Source: Saprospirales bacterium
GTDB taxonomy: Bacteria > Bacteroidota > Bacteroidia > Chitinophagales > Saprospiraceae
Length of the DNA: 59,086 bases
Reading direction: 5' to 3'
NCBI GenBank assembly: GCA_002698985.1
Contig: PAAY01000022.1
Location: 1 to 59,086 of the forward strand
This document shows positions 34,972 to 46,200 of this stretch, one piece after another; the stretch's first letter is position 1; each line of letters opens with the position of its first letter. The position numbers and the translations under genes are program-made. The notes under the pieces were generated by a model. That model was not told the DNA's origin. It saw only the letters and a program-made list of their open reading frames with translations, and did no database searches.

Positions 34972-36012
34972 TTAGGCAACTTCCTGATAACGGAATGCTT
35001 TCACCGTGTTGACGAAGGTTTTGACGCCATCCAGCGGCGTATCCGGATAAACCCCGTGCCCCAGGTTGGCTATGTGGTGCTGCCCGAAGCTGCGAATCAT
35101 CTTCCACGTTTCAGCTTCGATGGTCTTCGCATCGGCATAGAGCGTGCACGGATCCAGGTTCCCCTGGAGCACTTTGTCAGGCCCGGCAATGGATCTTGCC
35201 CAGGAAGGTTCCATGGTCCAGTCCATCCCAAGTGCATTTGCCGGCAGGCGAGCCAACTCATCAAAGGCAAACCAGGCATCTTTTGCGAAGATGATTACCG
35301 GTACATCGGTGATCGCTTCACAAATCCTTTTCAGATAAGGGATGCAAAACTCCCGGTACAAGTCTGCTGAAAGCACCCCGGCCCATGAGTCAAACACCTG
35401 GATGGCATCCACCCCGGCCTCAACCTTATTCTGAAGATAGGCGATGATGGTAGTGGTAATTTTATCGAGGGCTTTATGAGCGAGGGCGGGATCTGCATAA
35501 AGCAGGCGCCTGGCTTTTGAGAATGTCTTACTGCCACCCCCTTCCACCATGTACGCCAGCAATGTCCAGGGCGCACCGGCGAATCCTATGAGCGGCACCC
35601 TTCCCGACAGGCCTTTTTTTGTTTCAGCAATGGCATCGTAAACGTAAGTGAGCTGGTCGGCTGCCGGTTTTCCGAAGGAGAGCGCTTCAATATCGGCTGC
35701 TGTCTGGATGACCTTCGGAAAAGACGGGCCTTTCTTCTCGATCATTTCATAATCGAGCCCCATGGCTTCCGGTATGACCAGAATGTCTGAAAAGAGGATG
35801 GCGGCATCGACACCCAGTTCATCAACCGGCTGGATGGTCACTTCGGCAGCCAGTGTGGGTGTCGTCACCAGTTCTTTGAAGCCTGAGAGGCTGGCCCTGA
35901 CCGAACGATATTGAGGAAGAATGCGGCCGGCCTGACGCATCAGCCACACCGGTGGGCGCTCACAGAGTTCCCCCCTGAGCGTTCTGAGCAAAATGTCATT
36001 TTGGATTTTCAT
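34972..36012 (-). CDS. hemE: Uroporphyrinogen decarboxylase
   Basis: This encodes a 346-residue cytoplasmic enzyme. The signature [20 protein letters not shown] lies near residues 21-40, and [20 protein letters not shown] and the central [12 protein letters not shown] follow; the end includes [19 protein letters not shown]. It removes four acetate carboxyls from uroporphyrinogen III to give coproporphyrinogen III in haem synthesis. The gene is on the same strand as accD but not close to other haem genes in this window. Confidence 0.97.
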   Translation of the reverse strand: MKIQNDILLRTLRGELCERPPVWLMRQAGRILPQYRSVRASLSGFKELVTTPTLAAEVTIQPVDELGVDAAILFSDILVIPEAMGLDYEMIEKKGPSFPKVIQTAADIEALSFGKPAADQLTYVYDAIAETKKGLSGRVPLIGFAGAPWTLLAYMVEGGGSKTFSKARRLLYADPALAHKALDKITTTIIAYLQNKVEAGVDAIQVFDSWAGVLSADLYREFCIPYLKRICEAITDVPVIIFAKDAWFAFDELARLPANALGMDWTMEPSWARSIAGPDKVLQGNLDPCTLYADAKTIEAETWKMIRSFGQHHIANLGHGVYPDTPLDGVKTFVNTVKAFRYQEVA

Positions 36013-36085
36013 GGCGCAATGTTACCAATGCACAGCCACCATGACAATGATGTGCCAGCTCATTTTACCCAGATTTTACAGTGAC

Positions 36086-36640
36086 TTATTTTTTGGTGCC
36101 CTGCTTGGATGGCTTTATGATGTTGATCTTGCCCTTGTCTCCAAACACTTCACGGGATTTGGCATTGTAGGCCATGGCCGCTTCTTCCGGGGTGTCAAAC
36201 ATGCCAAGGTGGATGGATTTGCCATCGACTGAAATCACTGCCCGGTAGCGGTTGTACTCGCGGTAAACACCGGTGTACCCGGTCTTACTGGTTGTTTTCC
36301 GCTGCCGGCTGGCCACCGCTCTGGAGCGAAACATCAGGTTGTCGATCCGGCAGTCCAGCTTGTTGTTGTTTTTCGCACCTACCAGCTTTTCCTTTTTTGT
36401 TTTCTGATGGGCCAAAAACTTTTCCGCAATGACTTTGTGGAGGTAAATCGTTTCCGTCTTGTAACTGCCGGATGCCGTTCGCCAGGTCTTCTGGAATACG
36501 GCACAACCCGTGGAATGCTTGCGAAGGTTGTTGACCAGGTCAATTTGTTTGAAATACGGATCCGAGGTAAGCCACTCGTAAACGAAGTCGTCCACCAGGA
36601 CGAAATCCTCTGAGTTCTTCAATTTGATCTTGTACAGCAC
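36086..36640 (-). CDS. AP2-domain protein with degenerate HNH region
   Basis: This encodes a 184-residue basic protein. The first half resembles HNH homing-endonuclease proteins: YLHKVIAEKFLAH and KNNNKLDCRIDNLMFRSR align with the usual LHRLVAEAFI and NHIDGNKLNNRVENLEW. The catalytic His-Ile-Asp is absent (GAK in its place). The second half is an AP2 DNA-binding domain (TGYTGVYREYNRYRAVISVD then LGMFDTPEEAAMAYNAKSRE). It most likely binds DNA without cutting, perhaps as a regulator. It stands alone between hemE and a 500-bp gene-free gap. Confidence 0.85.
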   Translation of the reverse strand: MLYKIKLKNSEDFVLVDDFVYEWLTSDPYFKQIDLVNNLRKHSTGCAVFQKTWRTASGSYKTETIYLHKVIAEKFLAHQKTKKEKLVGAKNNNKLDCRIDNLMFRSRAVASRQRKTTSKTGYTGVYREYNRYRAVISVDGKSIHLGMFDTPEEAAMAYNAKSREVFGDKGKINIIKPSKQGTKK

Positions 36641-36981
36641 GTCTCTCTGGGTTTAGGTCTCCCCAACAGACACATATCCATGTGTAATAGCTAATAAGTG
36701 CAGGAAATGCACCTGTCAGGTTAAATTCTCAAAAGCGTTTTGATAGAGGATTCCAATAATCCCAACTCCTAATGTGAAAATGAATCCTGGAAAAGAGTGG
36801 GTATTGGAGCGTTTTTTACGGTGTGAAGATAAACGCTCTGTTTGAATTAACCAAACCAGTAATACACAAGAATTTCTATTGCATTGTTCAACAATACATC
36901 TACAAGATCAGGTCATGAATCCACTTCAAAAAGTCATTAAAGATTGGAGTTGCATGAAAGTATCGTTGGCTGGGAGACCTA

Positions 36982-37110
36982 CCTGCCTGGCAGGCAGGGC
37001 GGTAATAGGCGTTCGGGCTAAACCCCTCTAAACCCCTCTAAACCCCTCTAAACGAATGAGGGCACTTTTTGCCCCGATGCTGATCCCGAATCCCGAAATC
37101 CTTCGGGATC
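36982..37110. repeat. Cluster of inverted and tandem repeats in a gene-free gap
   Basis: CCTGCCTG (36982-36989) and CAGGCAGG (36991-36998) form a near-perfect palindrome. AACCCCTCTA occurs three times in tandem at 37021-37050. TCCCGAA (37091-37097) pairs with TTCGGGA (37102-37108). The gap 36641-37146 holds these and no gene that I can support. Confidence 0.65.
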
Positions 37111-37146
37111 GGTATATCGGCACGGGGCACTCAGTTCATCAGTTCC

Positions 37147-37617
37147 TCAGACCACTTTGTCGGCACAGGAGGAACTTGCAAACGCATCCGGCTTGGCTTT
37201 GAAGACGAAGCCCATGCTGAGGATGTAGCCCATTGCCTCTCGCAGTGCAGCGTTTGAACGGAATGTGGGATCGGTATTGATATCGGCGTGAACCTCCAGT
37301 TCGACCCCATACCGATCGAGCAAATTGCAAAGGGCATAAGCCACTTCCACAGATTTTGCCACCTCGGTGATCATTCGCTCCTTGAGACTCATTTTCTGCT
37401 CCGTACGGGAGTTGGAGATGTACATGAACCCACCTTTTTGTTCCCGAAGGAAAACGATCACAGTGGCAAATTCGATGACCCCTCCCCTGACTTGGGAGTC
37501 GGAGCCGATACAGACTTTCAACCTGTAACCTTTGGAAGTTTCCCGGATGATCGTTTCTTCGACAGCTTCAAGAATGGGTTGCTCTATTCGCTGTCCGCTT
37601 AGTTTGCGCCATTTCAT
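37147..37617 (-). CDS. YkuK/DUF458-like RNase H-fold protein
   Basis: This encodes a 156-residue soluble protein. It carries VCIGSDSQVRGGVIEFATVI (about residues 35-54), an acidic strand as in RNase H-like folds, and EVHADINTDPTFRSNAALREAMGYI with further acidic residues. This pattern matches DUF458 (B. subtilis YkuK). The function is not known experimentally; an RNase H-like nuclease is the structural expectation. It ends in SSSCADKVV. Confidence 0.82.
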   Translation of the reverse strand: MKWRKLSGQRIEQPILEAVEETIIRETSKGYRLKVCIGSDSQVRGGVIEFATVIVFLREQKGGFMYISNSRTEQKMSLKERMITEVAKSVEVAYALCNLLDRYGVELEVHADINTDPTFRSNAALREAMGYILSMGFVFKAKPDAFASSSCADKVV

Positions 37618-37769
37618 GGGTTAGAAATTTTGACAGCGAATATAGCAGGCAAATCGTCAAGTTATATTTTGGATGAAAGAATTTCCCGGAAATTAACAGG
37701 TGATTTACACGGCAAGCACCTGCATAAGTGTGGCCAGTCTGCTGATTCGTCAAACAGAATTTGGCGGAA

Positions 37770-39071
37770 CTATTTGAAACGGATGGCTTTTACCGGGCTG
37801 ATTTTGGTAACCAGCCATGAGGGGAGCAGCAAGAATACCAGGGTAACCACCATCACCCCGAGATTGAGGAACAAAACATGGAGGAAGTTCACTTCCACAG
37901 GAGCCACAGGCAGGTAATAATTGGCTTCGTTCAGCCTGATGATGCCGAAAGTCTCCTGCAACCAGCAAAAAACCAGCCCCAGCGCATTGCCCCAAAGCAG
38001 CCCGAGCACTATGATGTAGGCAGCATAGTAGAGGAAGATCTTTCTGATACTCCAGTCGGTTTGACCGAGGGCCTTCAAAATGCCCACCATGTTGGTTCGC
38101 TCCAGGATCAGGATCATCAAAGCTGTGATCATGTTGATGATTCCGACGATGAGCATGAGTACAATGATCACCACCTCATTGATATCCTGTAGGGCCAACC
38201 ACTCAAAGATGGCGGGGAATTTTTCCCGGATGTTTTCGCAATAAAGATCAGCAGGTAGTTTTTCAAGGTAAATGTAATCTGTCAATACATCGAGGTCTGA
38301 CAGGTCATCCACAAAGACCTCGAAGCCACCGACCTGAGTCTCATTCCATCCCAGCATTTCCTGCGTCCTGCGAATGTCAACAAGTGCAAATTTGAGGTCA
38401 TACTCTTCTAGTCCGGTCTTGAAGATGCCTTCTACCACAAAAGCCCTGCGGAATACCTCACCATCTTTAACGAAGTTGAAGACCATTCTATCGCCAAGTT
38501 TGAGGCCCACCCTTTTGGCAGTTTGCTGGGATAGGACAATGCCCTTTGACGCTGCCGAATCTGGCAGGGAAAGCGGCTTCCCTTCAACGAGGTATTTTTC
38601 GAAGAAAGACCAGTCGAAGTCGGGGCCAATGCCTTTTAGCACAATGCCCTCTATTTGATTTTTCGTCTTAATGATGCCCGGTTTCAGGGCAAAAACCTGG
38701 ATGTGCCGAACCCCACCTTTCGTAGATTCCTGAATTTCCCAAGGCAAGTCAACGCCCAACAGGCTGAAAGATTTAGTGTATGAAACGGGACCCAGATCTT
38801 CCAGGGAAGGGTAAAAATCCTGATGGATATCCACTGGCAAGGTTTCGCCGGTCGTGCGGTTGATCTGTGTACTCGTAATGTGGATATGACCCCAGAAACC
38901 GAAGATCTTTTCACCGATCTGGTGTTTAAAGCCGGAGATGACCGCCATTGCGACGATCATAACAGACAGGCTGAGCGCAACCGCAACTACAGCAATTCGG
39001 ATGATCAGCCTGGAAAAGGACTTGCGTTCGGAAAAAGCAACCCGGGTGGCTATGAATCTTTCGAGGTTCAT
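37770..39071 (-). CDS. LolC/LolE-type ABC transporter permease
   Basis: This encodes a 433-residue inner-membrane protein. The FtsX-like topology is clear: one N-terminal span (about residues 21-43), a large periplasmic MacB_PCD-type domain, then three C-terminal spans (near EVVIIVLMLIVGIINMITALMI, FLYYAAYIIVLGLLWG and LFLNLGVMVVTLVFLL). It starts MNLERFIATRVAFSERKSF, typical of lipoprotein-releasing permeases. An upstream in-frame start at 39143 would run through the pckG terminator, so 39071 is chosen. No ATPase (LolD) is adjacent. It probably helps release lipoproteins to the outer membrane. Confidence 0.92.
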   Translation of the reverse strand: MNLERFIATRVAFSERKSFSRLIIRIAVVAVALSLSVMIVAMAVISGFKHQIGEKIFGFWGHIHITSTQINRTTGETLPVDIHQDFYPSLEDLGPVSYTKSFSLLGVDLPWEIQESTKGGVRHIQVFALKPGIIKTKNQIEGIVLKGIGPDFDWSFFEKYLVEGKPLSLPDSAASKGIVLSQQTAKRVGLKLGDRMVFNFVKDGEVFRRAFVVEGIFKTGLEEYDLKFALVDIRRTQEMLGWNETQVGGFEVFVDDLSDLDVLTDYIYLEKLPADLYCENIREKFPAIFEWLALQDINEVVIIVLMLIVGIINMITALMILILERTNMVGILKALGQTDWSIRKIFLYYAAYIIVLGLLWGNALGLVFCWLQETFGIIRLNEANYYLPVAPVEVNFLHVLFLNLGVMVVTLVFLLLPSWLVTKISPVKAIRFK

Positions 39072-39102
39072 GGAGCAAAGATTCGAGAAAAAATTGAATG
39101 AC

Positions 39103-39132
39103 AAAGCCCTCCGGCTCTTACCAGAGGGCTTT
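39103..39132 (-). terminator. Terminator of the PEP carboxykinase gene
   Basis: AAAGCCCTC (39103-39111) pairs perfectly with GAGGGCTTT (39124-39132). It lies about 45 bp after the pckG stop on the minus strand and ends in TTTGTCATT there. Confidence 0.85.
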
Positions 39133-39177
39133 ATTAAACTCAAATCTATCGATGTTTTAAATCAATGTATTGCTTAG

Positions 39178-41061
39178 TCAATTGTCATCTACCCTTCCTG
39201 CGTCGGTTTCCCAATGTTCCGGTGATCGCCAGATGGCTGACAGGAGCAGTTCACGCATAAACAGGAATTCCTTCGGCAAACGATCGTACATTTTGGAGAA
39301 CAATTGCTCATGGTCAAGGATCTCCTGTTTCCAAGCCTCGGCATCAACAGCCATCAGGCTTTTGAATTTGTCGTATGGGTAATCCTCCAGGCCTTTCCAG
39401 TAAATGTCCCTGTGGCGGGGCATCCAGCCAATGGGGCTTTCCACGGCTCCGGCACGACCTCTCACACGGTCAACGATCCATTTCAACACCCGCATGTTCT
39501 CGCCAAAGCCCGGCCAGGCAAACTTGCCGTTTTCGTCTTTGCGGAACCAGTTGACACTGAAAATCCGTGGAGCATTCGGAAGGTCACGGCCAAACTGTAA
39601 CCAGTGATTGAAGTAATCGGCAATGTGGTAGCCGAGGAAAGGAAGCATGGCGAATGGATCGCGGCGGATCTTTCCGAGCTGGCCAAATGCGGCGGCAGTC
39701 ATTTCTGAGCCCATGGTGGCAGCCAGGTAAACGCCAAAGTTCCAGTTGAATGCCTGGTAAACCAGTGGTACCACCGTGCTGCGGCGACCACCGAAAATGA
39801 AGGCTTTCACAGGAACACCTTCCGGCTTCTCCCAGTCAGGATCGATGACCGGATTTTGATGGGCAGGTGCAGTAAAGCGTGCATTGGGGTGCGCAGCAGG
39901 CTTGCCCGAGGCAGGATCGTATGGCTGGCCTCTCCAGTCTGTCAATCCCTCAGGGATTTCTTCCGTCATGCCTTCCCACCATACATCACCATCTTTGGTA
40001 ATGGCCACGTTGGTGAAAATGCAATTCTCCCGGATAGACGCCATGGCATTCGGGTTGGTCATTTCATTGGTGCCAGGAGCAACTCCAAAATAGCCTGCCT
40101 CTGGATTGATGGCGTACAGCTTACCATCGTCACCTTTGTGTATCCAGGCAATATCATCACCTACCGTTGTCACCTTCCAGCCGTCGAATGCTTTCGGCGG
40201 TATCAACATGGCGAAGTTGGTCTTGCCACAGGCGCTCGGGAAGGCGGCAGCCACATAAGTTTTCTCCCCTTCGGGATTTTCAACGCCCAAAATGAGCATG
40301 TGCTCAGCCAGCCAGTTTTCTTCTTTTCCCATCGTAGAGGCAATGCGCAAAGCCAGGCATTTCTTGCCCAAAAGGGCATTGCCTCCGTAACCGCTTCCGT
40401 AGGAAACAATCAGCCTTTCTTCCGGAAAATGGACGATGTACTTGTCCTTGATTTCAGGAGCACAAGGCCAGCTGACGTCTTTCTGACCGGGCTGAAGCGG
40501 GGCTCCAACGGAGTGGATACATTTTACGTAGTCATCGCTGTCGCCCAAAACATCGAGAACCTGCTGCCCCATACGGGTCATGATCTTCATGTTGACGACG
40601 ACGTATTCCGAATCAGTAAGCTGAACGCCGATTTTTGACAAAGGAGAGCCAACAGGTCCCATGCAATAAGGAATCACATACATGGTGCGGCCTTTCATGC
40701 AGCCTTTGAGGCGTTTTTCGAGTTCGGCTTTCATTTCACGGGGCTCCATCCAGTTGTTGGTGGGGCCGGCATCCTCTTTGAGTCGAGAGCAGATAAAAGT
40801 CCGGTCTTCAACCCTTGCCACGTCACTGGGATCGCTGAATGCAGCGTAGCTGTTGGGGCGTTTTTCGGGGTTCAGCCGAATGAAAGTGCCTTTTTCTACA
40901 AGTTGGTTGCAAAGGGCATCGTACTCTTCATCTGAACCATCACACCAGTGGATACCCTCTGGCTGGAAATACTCAGCCATCCGGGTGACCCAGCTTTTGA
41001 GGTTTTCATGAGGAGAATCTGCTAAAGGGTGTTCTTTCAAATCTACGGCAGGTTGAAACAT
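39178..41061 (-). CDS. pckG: Phosphoenolpyruvate carboxykinase (GTP)
   Basis: This encodes a 627-residue cytoplasmic enzyme of the GTP-dependent family. Landmarks are [19 protein letters not shown], the substrate loop [15 protein letters not shown], the P-loop-like [11 protein letters not shown] with catalytic Cys278, and GDDIAWI for metal binding. It converts oxaloacetate to PEP in gluconeogenesis or the reverse. The length matches the family. Two perfect TAnnTTTG boxes lie upstream, and a terminator follows, so it is a single-gene transcript. Confidence 0.98.
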   Translation of the reverse strand: MFQPAVDLKEHPLADSPHENLKSWVTRMAEYFQPEGIHWCDGSDEEYDALCNQLVEKGTFIRLNPEKRPNSYAAFSDPSDVARVEDRTFICSRLKEDAGPTNNWMEPREMKAELEKRLKGCMKGRTMYVIPYCMGPVGSPLSKIGVQLTDSEYVVVNMKIMTRMGQQVLDVLGDSDDYVKCIHSVGAPLQPGQKDVSWPCAPEIKDKYIVHFPEERLIVSYGSGYGGNALLGKKCLALRIASTMGKEENWLAEHMLILGVENPEGEKTYVAAAFPSACGKTNFAMLIPPKAFDGWKVTTVGDDIAWIHKGDDGKLYAINPEAGYFGVAPGTNEMTNPNAMASIRENCIFTNVAITKDGDVWWEGMTEEIPEGLTDWRGQPYDPASGKPAAHPNARFTAPAHQNPVIDPDWEKPEGVPVKAFIFGGRRSTVVPLVYQAFNWNFGVYLAATMGSEMTAAAFGQLGKIRRDPFAMLPFLGYHIADYFNHWLQFGRDLPNAPRIFSVNWFRKDENGKFAWPGFGENMRVLKWIVDRVRGRAGAVESPIGWMPRHRDIYWKGLEDYPYDKFKSLMAVDAEAWKQEILDHEQLFSKMYDRLPKEFLFMRELLLSAIWRSPEHWETDAGRVDDN

Positions 41062-41173
41062 GGTTAAAAGAATTGGTTAGTAGTTGGTTAGGAACTTCGA
41101 AATGACAAATAGTGTGCGAAAAGGATTTTGGTCAAAAGGTAAGTCTGTGGAAGTGCAAGTTTGATTTTCGGGG

Positions 41174-41198
41174 CAAAAGTAAACCCTTCGCAAAAATA
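41174..41198 (-). promoter_or_regulatory. Two -7 boxes upstream of pckG
   Basis: On the minus strand TATTTTTG (41191-41198) and TACTTTTG (41174-41181) both match TAnnTTTG. TTTG at 41215-41218 is 16 bp upstream of the first and TTTG at 41208-41211 is 26 bp upstream of the second. They lie about 115-135 bp before the pckG start. The rest of 41062-41360 shows no gene. Confidence 0.35.
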
Positions 41199-41360
41199 GC
41201 CCGCCCTCAAATGACAAAACTTACCCATTTTATTTCCGGCCGAAGGGCATACATTCTTCGCACATTTGCCGTGACATTCTGTTCCAAAACACAGATGCAG
41301 ACATTATTAAAGCTGAATTCCTTGAAATCCTGAATCAACAAAGTCGTTCAAAACTCAATT

Positions 41361-42053
41361 ATGGTAAAATCAGCTTCTCTTCGCAATTTATTGATGGCCT
41401 CCTTTGTTCTTTTGCTCTTCGCTGGATGCAGCGATATTGAAACCGTGGAAGTTTTTGATGACTCCGGTCGGGTTCTGGAGCGCTATTCCCAAAACAAGAA
41501 AACCGGCCTGAAAGAGGGAAAGTACGAGGCTTTCTTTCCCGATGGAACTTTGAAAGAAACCTGCTTCTACAAGAATGACACCCTGGATGGTAAACGAACC
41601 CTGTACTATGAAAACGGGCAGGTGGATGCCATCGAGAATTACAAAAACGGCAATTTCGAGGGCCTTTTTCAGAAGTACTTCCAGAATGGCCAGTTGTCCA
41701 ACGAAGGGCAATACGTCAACAACGAAATGACCGGCATCTGGAAACGCTGGTACGACACCGGCGAACTCCGGGAAGAGGTCAACTTTGAACACAACCTGGA
41801 AAACGGCCCGTACAAGTTTTACCATAAAAACGGCCAGGTAAGCGTACAAGGCAGCTTCATCCAGGGCGACAACGACCACGGAGAAGTGCTCAAATACGAC
41901 GAAAACGGCCAGCTGATTGAAAAGATGTATTGCCACTGGGGCGTTTGTGCCACCACCTGGACTTTGGCCGAAGGCGATATCAAAATCGATTCTGCAAGGA
42001 TCAAAGACCTGGGCGAAAAAAACCGCTTCATCATCGAACGTGACTTACAGTAA
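41361..42053 (+). CDS. MORN-like repeat lipoprotein
   Basis: This encodes a 230-residue lipoprotein with lipobox LFAGC (cysteine 23). The body consists of about six MORN/YwqK-type repeats such as GKRTLYYENGQVDAIENYKNG, EGLFQKYFQNGQLSNEGQYV and GPYKFYHKNGQVSVQGSF. Such repeats form a beta-sheet surface for binding proteins or lipids. Proteins of this kind are often labelled toxin-antitoxin YwqK antitoxins, which is not supported here because no toxin is adjacent. It is 4 bp upstream of porQ, so the two are cotranscribed. Confidence 0.87.
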   Translation: MVKSASLRNLLMASFVLLLFAGCSDIETVEVFDDSGRVLERYSQNKKTGLKEGKYEAFFPDGTLKETCFYKNDTLDGKRTLYYENGQVDAIENYKNGNFEGLFQKYFQNGQLSNEGQYVNNEMTGIWKRWYDTGELREEVNFEHNLENGPYKFYHKNGQVSVQGSFIQGDNDHGEVLKYDENGQLIEKMYCHWGVCATTWTLAEGDIKIDSARIKDLGEKNRFIIERDLQ

Positions 42054-42057
42054 TGAC

Positions 42058-43137
42058 ATGAAACACCTCAACACCCTTCTGTTTTCTTTCTTCGCAATTC
42101 TGACAGCACCGGGCGTCTCACATGCCCAGATCAACGGCGGCAACCACGTTTTCGAATTCCTCAACCTGCCGCCATCGGCCAGGATCGCCTCCCTCGGTGG
42201 GCAACTGATCAGCGTTTCCGACGATGATGTGAACCTCGCCTTTGCCAACCCGGCACTTGCCAATGCCTCCATGCACCAGGCCCTGTCTTTCAGCCACCAG
42301 TTCATGCCTGCCGGCATCAACTCCGGTTATGCAGCTTTCGGCTACCACCTCGACAAATCCAACCTGACATTGCACGGCGGCCTCCGCTACATCGGCTACG
42401 GCACTTTCGACCTCACCGATGCCACCGATGAGGTCATCGGCACTTTCGATGCCGGGGAATACGCCCTGACCATCGGGGCGGGAAAACAACTCTATGAAAA
42501 GCTCTCCGTTGGTGCCAACATCCGGCTCATTTCCTCCCGTTTCGAAAGCTACAACTCCCTGGGCGTCACCGCAGATCTGGGAGCCCTTTACCAGGATACC
42601 GCCTCTCTCATGAGTTTCTCCCTGTTGCTGCGCAATGCCGGCACACAGTTGAGCAGTTATGCCGGCACTCGCCAGCCGGTACCCTTCGAAATGCTCGTCG
42701 GAATGTCCAAACGCCTCCGTCACATGCCCCTCCGGTTCTCTGTCACCTACCGTTACCTGGACCGCTGGAATGTGCTTTACGACGACCCCAACTCACAAGA
42801 GGACCTGTTCTTCTTCCCGGGTTCCGACAGTCAAAACAGCGGCAATGACAAAATCGACAACTTCGCCCGCCACCTCGTTTTCAGTGCTGAATTTCTCTTC
42901 GGCAAAAAAGACAACTTCCGGGTCCGCTTCGGCTACGATCACCTCAAAAGGAAGGAAATGTCGGTGAATAACCTCCGTTCGCTGGCCGGCTTCTCTTTCG
43001 GACTGGGCTTCCACATCAGCCGCTTCCGCATCGACTACAGCCGCACAGCCAACCACCTCGGCGCCGGCATCTCACACATCACCATCAGCACCAACCTAAA
43101 GCAGTTTACCCGACCGGCTGCTGGGATTGTTGAGTAG
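42058..43137 (+). CDS. porQ: Type IX secretion system protein PorQ
   Basis: This encodes a 359-residue protein with a signal peptide (MKHLNTLLFSFFAIL to SHAQ). The mature sequence opens with GGNHVFEFLNLPPSARIASLGGQLISV, which together with DDDVNLAFANPALAN is diagnostic of PorQ, a PorV-like outer-membrane barrel. With PorU, PorV and PorZ it forms the cell-surface attachment complex that processes T9SS cargo. In-frame sequence from 41917 overlaps the previous gene and is not coding. The start is 4 bp after the MORN stop. Two T9SS cargo genes lie downstream on the opposite strand. Confidence 0.93.
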   Translation: MKHLNTLLFSFFAILTAPGVSHAQINGGNHVFEFLNLPPSARIASLGGQLISVSDDDVNLAFANPALANASMHQALSFSHQFMPAGINSGYAAFGYHLDKSNLTLHGGLRYIGYGTFDLTDATDEVIGTFDAGEYALTIGAGKQLYEKLSVGANIRLISSRFESYNSLGVTADLGALYQDTASLMSFSLLLRNAGTQLSSYAGTRQPVPFEMLVGMSKRLRHMPLRFSVTYRYLDRWNVLYDDPNSQEDLFFFPGSDSQNSGNDKIDNFARHLVFSAEFLFGKKDNFRVRFGYDHLKRKEMSVNNLRSLAGFSFGLGFHISRFRIDYSRTANHLGAGISHITISTNLKQFTRPAAGIVE

Positions 43138-43140
43138 TTT

Positions 43141-43217
43141 AGGGTGTAGGGTGTAGGGTGTAGGGTTTGGGGAGCGCTAGTTCTGTCATTCCTCATTCCT
43201 CATTCCTCATTCCTCAT
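43141..43217. repeat. Composite heptamer repeat element, copy 1
   Basis: GTGTAGG units (43141-43165) are followed by TTTGGGGAGCGCTAG (43166-43180) and four TCATTCC units (from 43186). The same order occurs at 52245-52315. It lies between the convergent porQ and cargo genes. Confidence 0.75.
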
Positions 43218-43219
43218 CC

Positions 43220-46200
43220 CTACTCCCTCACAACCACCCACTTCAGCCCTTTCAAAACTTCTCCTTCTTCGCTGCGCAAAACCAGCCAGTAGCTGCCGGT
43301 GGGGGTGTTTTTTCCCGGTAAGTTTATTTCCTCGCTTCGCAAAACCAGGCGCTGCCAAAGCAGGCGGCCGTGGGTGTCGTGCAGGCTCAGAAGCAGGTGT
43401 TGGGGCCAGGGGCCACTCAGCTGAAGGCGGGCACCGGCACTGCCGGAGGGGTTGGGTACGATGAGGGCTTGCAGCTCTGCGGCTGATGGATTTTTGGTGG
43501 AAGTCAACAAAACTTCGAAGGTGAAGGTCACCGTGCAGCCCAGGGCATCGGTGATGGTGAGGCTGTACTCGCCTGCGGCAAGGCTGTCCACGCTGGCGGT
43601 GGTGGGGCCATGGCTCCACTGGTATTGGTAGGGCGCTGTGCCGCCGAAGGTGAGCTGTACCTCCACGGCGCCGTTGGGCTGGCCGGGGTTGGTGACGGGC
43701 TGCACCTCGGACAGAATCTCGATGGGCGGGTCTTCACTGACGATGTGGCTGGTGGTTTTGCTGCAACCATTTGCATCCACGACGGTGAGGCTGTAGCTGC
43801 CCGGGCCCACGGTGATGCTGCTGTCTGCCGGCGGGATGCCGGGCGTATTCCATTGATAGGTGTAGGGCGGTGTACCTCCCGAGGCTTGCGCAGCGAGGAC
43901 GGTGGAATCACCGGGGCAGACCGTCGTTGCGCCAGCGATGGAAAGACTGAGCACCGGGGGCGCCTGCACCAGCACGCCGGTGGTGTCCTGGCAGCCCTTG
44001 ACATCGGTGACGGTGACTGAGTACCAGCCGGGGGCCAGGTTTTCGATGGTCTGGAAGGTGCTGCTGTTGCTCCACAGGTAGCTGTACGGCGGGGTGCCAC
44101 CGGTGGCCGTGGCGCTGGCCGAACCGGTGTTGCTGCCGGCGCAGTTCAGGCCCGTGGCGCTGGCCGTAGCGCTGAGCGAGTCGGGGGCGGGCAGGAAGAA
44201 CGAGAGTTCGTCGGTGCAGCCCAGTGCATCGGTGACGGTGACGGAGTAGTTGCCGCCGGCCAGGTCGTTACGAAGGCTGTCGGCGCTGCCGTCGTTCCAA
44301 AGCCAGGTGAAGGGCCAGGTGCCGTCTTGCGGTGTGATGGCGGCGATGCCGTCGCCACTGTCGTGGCAACTGATGGGCTGGATGCTGATGCCGAGGGTGA
44401 GGTGCCCGCTGCTGCCGATTTCCACGCTGTCGGTGAGGGTGCAGCCGTTGGCATCGGTGAGGGTGACCGTGTGCAGGCCGGCGGGCAGGCCGGTGGTGGT
44501 GGCAGTGGTGTCGCCATTGCTCCAGAGGTAACTGTAGGGAGCCGTGCCGCCCTGCGGAATGATGCTGGCCGAGCCGGCAATGCCGGGGCAGACTACGTCA
44601 GTGCCGGTGAGTTGGGCCAGCAGCGGCGGCGCACCGGGGATGGTGATTTGGAGGGTGTCCATGTCCATGCGCCCGTCGGTGATGACGAGGGTGTGGGTGC
44701 CGGCCGGCAGGGGCAGTTGGAAGCGGCTGGTATCGCTGAGGGTGGTGTCGGTGCCATTGGTGACGAAGAAGGGCGGGCAGCCGCTGTCGAGGTCGAGCCA
44801 AAGGCTGCCGGAAGCGCCGGCGCAGGGCGCTGCCTGGATGCTGTCGGTTTTAATGCTGAAGGCTTCGCTTTCCCAGGCGCCCATGTCCACCACTCCGCCC
44901 TGAATGCGGGGCATACCGGCGATGTCGGTCAGGATGCCGAGGGAGTCCACAATGGCGTTGTCGCCGGCATCCCGTGCGGGTGAGCAGGGGTGGAGGCGGT
45001 AGTCGCCGGCGGCGGTGTCGAGGAACATGGGGTCGAGGTTGTACAACATGCCCGGGCCACAGGTCACATTGGTTCCGGGGGTAGCGATGGAATCACATTG
45101 GGGGACGTTGACGAGGGTGTGGGTAAGGGTGAGAGAGGAGCCTTGCCGCAAATAAATTATTTGTCCGGAGCTATCTTTGGAAGGATTTAGAATTGAGTTC
45201 TCAATGTTAACCACAGAAGTCCCTAAGGAGTAAGGATCAATATTAAATTGAAATCTGGCCTCTTCGGTGTTATTAATAAAACTTGAATTGACAAATTTGC
45301 TGATTGAATTATTAACTAAAAAAGCCTCCCTGGTGAAACTGCAATTTAAAAGACTTAGGCTACCTTCATCCACTCTAACAGAAGAGTTTGAAATAAAATT
45401 TGAATTATCGAACTCGATAGAACCCGCAAGAATAGCAACAAAAGTACCTTCGTTTATGGCTTGCAAATTGCCATAAAGCAAACTACTATGTATTTTATAA
45501 GAATCAGAATATAGAATATTTATAGCAGAAATGGCTGCGCCCTCAGAAGTATTGGATTGTGTGTAATTTTCCTGTATAAAGCAATTCTGAAAAACAATAA
45601 TAGCTGCCCCCAATCCATTCTTCTGCAGAACTCCCCCTCCTTCACCCACTGCACTATTTCTCGTAAAATAACAATAATAAAAGATTAGGTTTTCATTTCC
45701 TGTATCATTAAAAAACGCTACACCCCCTCCATTGAATGCTTGATTTTTTTCAATGGTACAATTATTCATTTCCATACTGTAACTGTCACTCCCATCTTTT
45801 TTGTAAACCCCTCCCCCTGTAAAAGCACTATTTTCAAAAATAACGCACTGTTCAAAGTAGGGTGTGGCAGCACTTCCTGGACTGCTCTTCATGTATATTC
45901 CACCACCGTTGAATCTTGCATGATTGTGTTCAATCCGGCAATTGCGGATGACCGGACGCAATTCACCTGAGCCAGTTGTCCCAACTATGTACATTCCTCC
46001 TCCGCTCTTGGTGGGTCCCGTTGAACTACCGCTACCCTGGTTATCAGCATTGCCGTAGGCGATGATGAATCCGTCCAGGACTGTGGTGGAATCAGCTTTT
46101 TCGATAGTCACAACCGTGTAAGAGTTATCGGTACTGTCACCAGGCACGCCGATGTCTCCACTCAGAATGGCAGGGTTGGCCTCCCAATCCCTTTGCGAAA

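Noticed and set aside
41361-42053. Antitoxin of a YwqK-type toxin-antitoxin pair
   Set aside because: The name is a common database label for MORN-like repeats; no toxin gene is adjacent and the protein is a lipoprotein coupled to porQ.
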